The translations under genes were made by a program, and so were the position numbers. From assembly GCA_030145265.1 (NCBI GenBank), contig JAQYWA010000051.1, positions 1-9,628 on the forward strand: a DNA stretch of 9,628 nt, written 5' to 3'. Below the pieces are notes generated by a model. It did not search any database. It saw nothing but the letters and a program-made list of their open reading frames with translations, and was not told the DNA's origin. Positions 4,443 to 9,628 of this stretch are shown piece by piece; within the stretch, counting starts at the first letter, position 1, and the number at the start of each line of letters is the position of its first letter. This DNA is from Desulfuromonas sp. (lineage in GTDB: Bacteria > Desulfobacterota > Desulfuromonadia > Desulfuromonadales > Trichloromonadaceae).

Positions 4443-6728
4443 TCAGACATAGGAAACACGGTCTTTGCTCCCCCCACCTGCGTTCGAATCACCGTTGTCT
4501 CCATCTTCCATCCCCAGGCGGCTTCTGAGCTCCTGAATTTTTTCGCGTACGTTGCGGAAAAACAGGTCGACATCCGCGGCGCTCTGAAAACTGTCTAGAG
4601 CGTCGAGAGGGCGGTCCCAGGCCTCGTACAGAAGGCCAAGTTCATAAAAAAGGCTGAGTTTCTGGTTCTCAGCTAAATCGGAAGTCGACAAGCCTAGCTT
4701 GAACGAAATTTCGGCGCCTTCGAAATCTTTCTTATCCAGCAGGCAGATCCCCTTGAGAGTCAGGCAATCAAACCGCCGCGCAGGGTCTTTCATCGCATGA
4801 TCGAATTCACCAATGGCATCGTCGATCAGCCCCATTTCACGATAGGCTATGCCGAGATTAAAATGGGTCTCGGAATCTTCAGAACCGATCTGTTCTTCAA
4901 CCCCTTTTTTGAACTGGGAAAACTCGCCTTCCGGGGCATAACGAACTTTGTTGGCAGCGGCGGGAGCGGGGATTTCCACCTCATCCTCTACCTCGGCCAT
5001 CACCTCTGCCGAAAAATTAAAAAAGTCATCCTTGGCCGCCGGTTGCCCACCCGAGCCCTGCTCCCGCTGAGAGCGGATATCGGCCATCAGTTCTTCAGCC
5101 TCCTGACACTCAGGAAGAGAAGAAAGCAGATCCGTACAGACCCGTTCCGCATCGTCGAACAAACCCTGGATTAGATAAAATCCAGCTTCTTCAATCTGGG
5201 CGGTCACATCGGGCGCGGCCGGGGACTCTACATCACTATCAACGGTGAGGCCGCCCGTTTGAACGACGGACGGTCCTTCGTCATCAACAGGAAAATCGAT
5301 GTCTTCGGCATCATCGAAAGAAAAAGACAGCTCTTCATCGCCCAGTTCAAGAGACTCGGATTCAAGAGAAGCCGCAACAGGGACTTCGGGCGTGTCGAAA
5401 TCAAGATCGCCAAAAGCATCATCGACTTCGAGTTCAAGGGAAAGCTCTTCTCCCTCCGCTAACGTATCTGCGTCAGCGGGCGCGGCTTCATCTTCAACGT
5501 CCTGCAGAAACTCCAGCGGAATCTCTTCTGGCTCTTCAGCCACAGGAGCCGGCTCGGGTGAAGCAAGTTCTTCAACGGCTTCGATGGGATTCTGTTTCAG
5601 ATCCAGGTCTTCAGCTTCATCCAACGCTTCAAATGGGAATTTATCAGCCGCTTTGGAAATTTCGGTATCCGCATCGCCCGCAGAAAGAATGTCGAATAAC
5701 TTGCTGCCCTCTCCGCTCACCTCATAAATAGAATGCAGAGTCGCAACGACACGATCTTCGCCAGGAAGACGTTCTTGTAGGTGTTCGTAATATTCTTTAA
5801 GCTTAGGAATTCTGTTGGCTTCGAAAAAGGCAGCCTTGGTTTCTTCAAGATATTTAAGGGCCTGATCAGGATTTTCACCATCAAGGCAAGCCTGAACCTG
5901 CAGTTCGCGAAGGTCCAGATCGCCAGGATAGCTGGTGAGCAGGCGTGAATAAAGCGCTTCCGCCTTGTTGTGATCGCCCTTTTCCCGGTACCCTTCTGCC
6001 AGGGAGCGCAGAATCCCCTGATGGGAGGGGTCGGCTTCAAGCAGCGACTCGAGCAGAGAAATGCCTTTATCGACATCCCCCTTCAGAATAAATGCCTGGC
6101 CCAATCCAACTTTAAGAGACGGCTCTTCAGGAAAAAAGCTGACAAAAACTTCATGCAGCTTGAGGATCTTGGCGCTATCCTTTTTAGCCTGCAGAACCTT
6201 CAGAACGTCCTGGAAATCCTCCAGGGCTTCTTCCCGCCTGCCCTCTCTAGCAAAGGTTTCGGCCAGTTTGACCCGGATGTTCAAGTTTTCAGGGTCAAGA
6301 TCCTTCATCTTATGCAGGATCTTGATAGCCCCTGCCGTATCAGCGCATTGTTCGTAATGGGCGATAAGGCTCCGGTATTCAGCCAGTGCGTTGCCGACCA
6401 GTCCCTGTTTTTCGTTCAGTTCGGCAAGTTTAAGGTAAACTTCTTCCCGGCCCGAATCGATCCGCTGGATCTGCTTGTAAACAGCGATCGCCTTCAGGTA
6501 AAAGCCGTTATCCGTGTAGTGCTTGCCGACTTTTTCGAATTCTTCAATCGCCAGTGCGGACATCTTGGCGCGATTGTAGAGTTCGGCAAGCTTCTGCCGG
6601 GTGCGAAGGTCATTAGGTTCAAGCTCTACCAGCTTCTGGTAGTCTTTAATGGCCTTGGATATCTGACCTTTCTGCAGGCTTTTTTGAGCTGAAGCAAGGA
6701 GTTTATCTTTTTTTGTCAATGTGACCAT
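4443..6728 (-). CDS. Large TPR-repeat protein with acidic central linker
   Basis: The product has 761 residues and no signal peptide, so it is probably cytoplasmic. An N-terminal block (about 10-335) is a run of tetratricopeptide-like helical pairs such as KAIKDYQKLVELEPND (25-40) and EALEDFQDVL (167-176). A long, strongly acidic, Ala/Pro/Glu/Asp-rich and probably disordered linker follows (about 365-505). A short helical repeat (about 508-550) and a second acidic/low-complexity stretch (about 555-600) lead to a C-terminal TPR block (about 615-735; THFNLGIAYREMGLIDDAI at 621-639). TPR blocks bind other proteins, which suggests a scaffold; the likely partner is the ATPase encoded 28 nt downstream. 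It is the first gene after a sigma-70-like promoter. The ATG at 6728 is used although only a weak GCGGG precedes it; TTG at codon 4 is an alternative. Specific function is not known. Confidence 0.9.
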   Translation of the reverse strand: MVTLTKKDKLLASAQKSLQKGQISKAIKDYQKLVELEPNDLRTRQKLAELYNRAKMSALAIEEFEKVGKHYTDNGFYLKAIAVYKQIQRIDSGREEVYLKLAELNEKQGLVGNALAEYRSLIAHYEQCADTAGAIKILHKMKDLDPENLNIRVKLAETFAREGRREEALEDFQDVLKVLQAKKDSAKILKLHEVFVSFFPEEPSLKVGLGQAFILKGDVDKGISLLESLLEADPSHQGILRSLAEGYREKGDHNKAEALYSRLLTSYPGDLDLRELQVQACLDGENPDQALKYLEETKAAFFEANRIPKLKEYYEHLQERLPGEDRVVATLHSIYEVSGEGSKLFDILSAGDADTEISKAADKFPFEALDEAEDLDLKQNPIEAVEELASPEPAPVAEEPEEIPLEFLQDVEDEAAPADADTLAEGEELSLELEVDDAFGDLDFDTPEVPVAASLESESLELGDEELSFSFDDAEDIDFPVDDEGPSVVQTGGLTVDSDVESPAAPDVTAQIEEAGFYLIQGLFDDAERVCTDLLSSLPECQEAEELMADIRSQREQGSGGQPAAKDDFFNFSAEVMAEVEDEVEIPAPAAANKVRYAPEGEFSQFKKGVEEQIGSEDSETHFNLGIAYREMGLIDDAIGEFDHAMKDPARRFDCLTLKGICLLDKKDFEGAEISFKLGLSTSDLAENQKLSLFYELGLLYEAWDRPLDALDSFQSAADVDLFFRNVREKIQELRSRLGMEDGDNGDSNAGGGSKDRVSYV

Positions 6729-6756
6729 CCCGCTGAAAAATAAAGAATATCTTTGA

Positions 6757-6786
6757 AATCTAAACCATTACCGGCAGAGGTGTCAA
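6757..6786 (-). promoter_or_regulatory. Sigma-70-type promoter of the TPR-ATPase pair
   Basis: The minus strand has a perfect -35 TTGACA (6786-6781), an 18-nt spacer and TAGATT (6762-6757), a 4 of 6 match to the -10; TTAGAT at 17 nt is the alternative register. Transcription would start near 6750, about 22 nt before the ATG at 6728. It sits directly after the stem-loop that follows rluB, which fits a new transcription unit. Confidence 0.6.
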
Positions 6787-6814
6787 GTTAAACCAAGGGG
6801 CATTGCGTGCGGAA

Positions 6815-6840
6815 CTTAGGCGCCCGCCATCGCGCCTAAG
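6815..6840 (-). terminator. Stem-loop after rluB, possible terminator without a T-tract
   Basis: CTTAGGCGC (6815-6823) and GCGCCTAAG (6832-6840) form a perfect 9-bp stem with an 8-nt loop. It lies 45 nt beyond the rluB stop and just before the next promoter. Neither side has a T-run, so if it ends transcription it does so weakly, or it protects the rluB mRNA 3' end. Confidence 0.4.
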
Positions 6841-6885
6841 CAGATGAAACTGCAAGCGACAGATTAAAAGACCTCCCTGCCGCGC

Positions 6886-7596
6886 TCAAAGCTGCTTCAG
6901 TCGCGCAACTTCCAGCCTAGAAAGACGACGATACTGGCCTGGGGCCAGGTTTTCCAGGGTCAAAAAACCGAACTGGATTCTCTGTAGTCGGCTCATCGCG
7001 TGGCCAACGGCCTCGAACATGCGCCGCACCTGCCGATTCCGCCCCTCATGAATAGTAATCTTGACCCAGCTGTGCGTTCCCTGCTGCCGGGTAACCTCAA
7101 CCCGGGCCGGCGCGGTCAAACCATCTTCCAGCTTTACCCCGACCTCGAGCCGCTGCACGGTCGATGGTGAAACCGCACCGCGAACCCGGGCCAGATAGGT
7201 TTTCTCGACGCCATGACGGGGATGGGCCAAGTGCTGCGCCAAGTCACCGTCGTTGGTTAACAGCAGAAGGCCGCTGGTATTCAGATCAAGGCGCCCGACC
7301 GGGTACAGTCGAACCGGAAAATTCTGGACCAGGTCGACCACTACCGGCCGCCCCTGGGGATCTCGCGCCGTGGTTACGTAACCAACCGGTTTGTGAAGCA
7401 GGATACAGTACTTTTCCGACTCAACCTGGATTGGTTTGCCATTCACTTCGATCCGGTCACTGACCGGATCCGCACTGTCTCCGAGGGTAACAGCAAGGCC
7501 GTTTACCCTGACCCTACCCTCTTCGATCCATTTTTCGGCCTGTCTGCGGGAAGCGAGGCCAGCACTGGCAATAATTTTTTGGATCCGTTGTTTCAT
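6886..7596 (-). CDS. rluB: 23S rRNA pseudouridine synthase, RsuA/RluB family
   Basis: Enzymes of this family isomerise a specific uridine of rRNA to pseudouridine; the RluB branch acts on helix 89 of 23S rRNA (U2605 in E. coli numbering). The 236-residue protein has an N-terminal S4 RNA-binding domain (about 1-60, with RIQKIIASAGLASRRQAE) and the catalytic motif GRLDLNTSGLLLLTNDG at 101-117, where Asp104 is the expected nucleophile. The C-terminal signature EGRNRQVRRMFEAVGH is at 184-199. The motif wording fits RluB better than RluE or RsuA, but substrate assignment is inferred. The ATG at 7596 begins the S4 domain as in relatives; a GTG at 7647 would add 17 uncharacteristic residues. The ribosome binding site is weak (GAAAG). 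It is separated from scpB by 194 nt with a terminator, yet keeps the common scpA-scpB-rluB gene order. Confidence 0.92.
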   Translation of the reverse strand: MKQRIQKIIASAGLASRRQAEKWIEEGRVRVNGLAVTLGDSADPVSDRIEVNGKPIQVESEKYCILLHKPVGYVTTARDPQGRPVVVDLVQNFPVRLYPVGRLDLNTSGLLLLTNDGDLAQHLAHPRHGVEKTYLARVRGAVSPSTVQRLEVGVKLEDGLTAPARVEVTRQQGTHSWVKITIHEGRNRQVRRMFEAVGHAMSRLQRIQFGFLTLENLAPGQYRRLSRLEVARLKQL

Positions 7597-7661
7597 AATG
7601 TGGCTTTCACAAAAAGTCTTGAAATGACTGAGCAAAAATTTCACCACACAAGGCTTAGTGG

Positions 7662-7693
7662 TTTATCAGGAAGGCATACCTCGGGAATGTCAA
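7662..7693 (-). promoter_or_regulatory. Tentative rluB promoter
   Basis: A perfect -35 hexamer TTGACA (minus strand, 7693-7688) lies just downstream of the terminator after scpB. The only nearby -10 candidate is GATAAA (7667-7662), at an over-long spacing of 20 nt. The location is right for a start of transcription ahead of rluB, but the poor spacing keeps this uncertain. Confidence 0.25.
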
Positions 7694-7699
7694 ATCCTG

Positions 7700-7721
7700 A
7701 AAAACCGCTGTAACACAGCAG
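7700..7721 (-). terminator. Intrinsic terminator after scpB
   Basis: On the minus strand CTGCTGT (7721-7715) pairs with ACAGCGG (7711-7705) around the loop GTT, a 7-bp stem with one G-U wobble. It is followed directly by TTTTT (7704-7700). This is the clearest intrinsic terminator in the window and closes the protease-scpA-scpB unit 69 nt after the scpB stop. Confidence 0.65.
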
Positions 7722-7725
7722 GGCG

Positions 7726-7772
7726 GACTTTTTGCGACGCCATCGTAATGATGGGCGGCCGAAGCAAAAGTC
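7726..7772. other. Large interrupted stem-loop between scpB and its terminator
   Basis: GACTTTTTGC (7726-7735) pairs with GCAAAAGTC (7764-7772) with one bulged base. GCCATC (7739-7744) pairs with GATGGGC (7750-7756) with one bulge, around the loop GTAAT. The structure sits between the scpB stop and the terminator hairpin at 7700-7721 and may be a 3'-end stabiliser or a small-element remnant. Confidence 0.45.
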
Positions 7773-7790
7773 AGTCACGATGAAGAAACA

Positions 7791-8351
7791 TCAGGGAGAT
7801 TCATCGCCGGCCGGCGGTGCTTCAAGAGCCAGCTCGTTGAATTCTTTCAATGTAGGTAGGCCTGACAAATCCTTGAGCCCGAAGAGCTCGAGAAAATCCC
7901 GGGAGGTTCCGTAGATCATCGGACGCCCCGGGACATCTTTTTTGCCCAGAATCCGCACCAGGTGCTTGTCGAGCAGGGTCTTGAGCACTCCCCCGGAGTC
8001 GACGCCGCGAAGGTATTCGATTTCGGCCCGTATGATCGGTTGTCGGTAGGCAATGATCGCCAACGTTTCCAGCGCGGCCCGAGAAAACCGGAACGGCTTG
8101 TTGCGACTCAGTCGCCTGACCCATTCGGCATACTCGGGCCGAGTCCGAAATTGAAAACCGCCGGCGGTTTCCTCCAGCACGATCCCGCGGCTGTCGCTCG
8201 CATAATCGCTGCACAACTGGCGAAGCAGTGGAACCACTACCGGCTTCTCCACATCCAGGGCCTCGGCGATCTGTTCCGCTTTTACCGGGGATTCGGAAAC
8301 GAAAATCAGCGCTTCGATGATCGGTTTCAGATCAATCGTATCCAAGGACAT
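7791..8351 (-). CDS. scpB: Segregation and condensation protein B (ScpB)
   Basis: ScpB is the winged-helix dimer (KITE-type) subunit that binds the kleisin ScpA in the SMC-ScpAB condensin, which compacts and segregates the chromosome. The 186-residue product shows the characteristic ALETLAIIAYRQPI (93-106), RAEIEYLRGV (108-117) and PGRPMIYGTSRDFLELFGL (141-159), with DLSGLP at 161-166. Two winged-helix domains are expected, at about 10-80 and 88-165. The ATG at 8351 is chosen; TTG codons at 8366 and 8360 are in-frame alternatives because the GAGG just before the ATG has no spacer. The first 20 nt overlap the end of scpA, so translation is probably coupled and matched to ScpA. Confidence 0.95.
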   Translation of the reverse strand: MSLDTIDLKPIIEALIFVSESPVKAEQIAEALDVEKPVVVPLLRQLCSDYASDSRGIVLEETAGGFQFRTRPEYAEWVRRLSRNKPFRFSRAALETLAIIAYRQPIIRAEIEYLRGVDSGGVLKTLLDKHLVRILGKKDVPGRPMIYGTSRDFLELFGLKDLSGLPTLKEFNELALEAPPAGDESP

Positions 8352-9099
8352 CCTCGTCAAAGTCAAGGCCGGCCATATGTTCTTCGGCGACTGCCGGAAA
8401 GAGCCAGATGGTGCCCAAGCGGGCGTTTTGCAGGAGTCTAACCATCCTTAATTTTACCAGTTCCAACATGGCCAGAAACGACACAACAATCTCGTGTCGG
8501 CTTGGCGACGGAGTGAACAGGTCGCCAAACGGCAGATTCTCCTTGCCGGCCAACTGCGACAGGATCTGGTTGATCCGATCAGTGACTGACATCTGCTCAA
8601 AAGTCACATCGTGATAGCAAGCTTCGGGGACATTGCGAATCAGGCCGCGCAACGCCTCCACCAGATCGTAGAGACCGACACTCTGGAATTCGTCCTCCTC
8701 CAGCGCCGCCAACTCCGGCGAAGGGAACTTGCGGGCAAACACATCACGGCAGAGCAACGGGCGGGAATCAAGCTTGCTGGCCGCCTCTTTGTATTTTTGG
8801 TATTCGAGCAGGCGCCGAACCAGTTCGGCACGAGGATCTTCCTCTTCTGCCTCAATCAAGTCATCCTCGGATTGCGGCAGCAGCAGGCGCGACTTGATGT
8901 GTACCAGTGTCGCCGCCATCAGGAGGAATTCTCCGGCGATATCGAGGTTGAGACTCTGCATGGCATCGATGGTCGCCAGGTATTGACCGGTGATTTCCGC
9001 GATCGGAATATCGCAGATATCCATCTCGTTTTTGCGGATGAGGTGCAGAAGCAGATCGAGCGGACCTTCAAAATTATCAATTTTGATATCGTAAGGCAT
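8332..9099 (-). CDS. scpA: Segregation and condensation protein A (ScpA, kleisin)
   Basis: ScpA is the kleisin that bridges SMC heads and holds ScpB in the bacterial condensin. The 255-residue product has the N-terminal FEGPLDLLLHLIRKNEMDI (10-28) and AGEFLLMAATLVHIKSRLLL (55-74), which contact the SMC neck. An acidic and variable middle follows (about 77-140), then a C-terminal winged-helix region with EIVVSFLAMLELVKLRMVRL (203-222). Length is typical. The ATG at 9099 is used; a TTG one codon upstream is possible. No strong ribosome binding site is visible and the upstream protease gene stops only 9 nt before, so translation is likely coupled. It overlaps scpB by 20 nt. Confidence 0.95.
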   Translation of the reverse strand: MPYDIKIDNFEGPLDLLLHLIRKNEMDICDIPIAEITGQYLATIDAMQSLNLDIAGEFLLMAATLVHIKSRLLLPQSEDDLIEAEEEDPRAELVRRLLEYQKYKEAASKLDSRPLLCRDVFARKFPSPELAALEEDEFQSVGLYDLVEALRGLIRNVPEACYHDVTFEQMSVTDRINQILSQLAGKENLPFGDLFTPSPSRHEIVVSFLAMLELVKLRMVRLLQNARLGTIWLFPAVAEEHMAGLDFDEDVLGYD

Positions 9100-9108
9100 C
9101 AAAAAAGC

Positions 9109-9628
9109 TCAGTGACTGAACAGGAAATTGATCACGCGCACCACGACATAAATGTCGCTCCCCGCCAACATGCCGACAACAAACGAAATCAGCGGTTGCA
9201 GGAGAAGACGCCATACCGGCGTGGCAAAGATGACAAAAATCAGGATAACAAATCCGAACGATTCGAAACGGGCCAGGAAATCACCCTGTTTTTCGGGGAG
9301 CAGACCAATCAGAACCCGTCCGCCGTCAAGGGGCGGGATGGGAAGTAGATTGAAAACCGCCAGGATGACGTTGATATATAAGCTGAAGGCAGCCATCAGC
9401 GAAAGCGGTTGAAGAATTGCCGTCACCGTGCCGGTTGAAAAGGTTTCGCCGAGAAAAACGAATGCCTTGAGGAGCAAAACCGAAAGGATGGCCAGGCTGA
9501 AATTGACCAACGGACCCGCCAGGGCCACCCAGATCATGTCTTTCTTAGGATGCCGCAGATTGCCGAAATTAACCGGTACCGGGCGAGCCCAACCAAATCC
9601 TACAAACAACAAAGCCACCGTACCGATC
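9109..9628 (-). CDS. M50-family site-2-type metalloprotease, C-terminal part (5' end outside window)
   Basis: The reading frame is open to the window edge, so at least 172 codons of a longer gene are present; the GTG at 9618 is internal rather than a start. The visible part has GFGWARPVPVN (a hallmark of small M50B intramembrane proteases), the hydrophobic helix with AGPLVNF, and NLLPIPPLDGG, whose Asp (codon near 9327-9325) is the expected third zinc ligand. Several hydrophobic membrane segments follow, to NFLFSH at the end. The HExxH zinc motif should lie upstream, outside the window. The protein is an integral membrane peptidase thought to cut transmembrane substrates; its target is unknown. 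No PDZ domain is visible in this part, unlike RseP. It stops 9 nt before scpA, so the two are probably in one operon. Confidence 0.9.
   Translation of the reverse strand, partial: IGTVALLFVGFGWARPVPVNFGNLRHPKKDMIWVALAGPLVNFSLAILSVLLLKAFVFLGETFSTGTVTAILQPLSLMAAFSLYINVILAVFNLLPIPPLDGGRVLIGLLPEKQGDFLARFESFGFVILIFVIFATPVWRLLLQPLISFVVGMLAGSDIYVVVRVINFLFSH

Noticed and set aside
5970..6692. 240-codon plus-strand open frame
   Set aside because: It is antisense to the TPR-coding region and has no motif or clear ribosome binding site.
7643..7663. Small inverted repeat ACCAC / GTGGT upstream of rluB
   Set aside because: The stem is only 5 bp with a long loop; this is expected by chance.
8611..9348. 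245-codon plus-strand open frame
   Set aside because: It is antisense to scpA and the protease gene; a long open frame opposite coding DNA is common and nothing supports it.

Overview
The window looks like a chromosomal housekeeping segment from a Desulfuromonadales-type (Geobacter/Desulfuromonas/Pelobacter-like) bacterium. This rests on the mutL-miaA-hfq run, the scpA-scpB-rluB run next to an M50 protease, and an ExeA-like ATPase paired with a large TPR protein. It is inferred from gene content and protein style; no marker gene fixes the species. Every convincing gene is on the minus strand, so transcription runs from the high-numbered end towards base 1.

Layout in transcription order: (1) 9628-7791: the 3' part of an M50 site-2-type protease, then scpA and scpB, tightly packed with a 9-nt gap and then a 20-nt overlap. 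A compact hairpin plus T5 terminator follows scpB, next to a second large stem-loop. (2) 7596-6886: rluB, a 23S rRNA pseudouridine synthase, followed by a 9-bp stem-loop. (3) 6786-3515: a promoter with a perfect TTGACA box drives a 761-residue TPR protein and then a GTG-started ExeA-family ATPase. (4) 3514-3241: a gene-free stretch holding a roughly 180-bp palindromic element bounded by 8-bp direct repeats, plus a separate 9-bp GC-rich hairpin. (5) 3240-232: mutL, miaA and hfq. mutL and miaA overlap by one base; miaA and hfq overlap by 20 bases. hfq probably also has its own extended -10 promoter inside miaA, and is followed by a hairpin terminator. (6) 33-1: the first 11 codons of another minus-strand gene, cut by the window edge.

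Functionally the window combines chromosome segregation (ScpA/ScpB partners of SMC), rRNA and tRNA modification (RluB, MiaA), mismatch repair (an endonuclease-type MutL), sRNA regulation (Hfq) and a probable envelope- or assembly-related ATPase/TPR pair of unknown job. The two items most worth a second look are the palindromic element between the ATPase gene and mutL, and the ATPase/TPR pair. No CRISPR array, tRNA, rRNA or transposase gene was seen.
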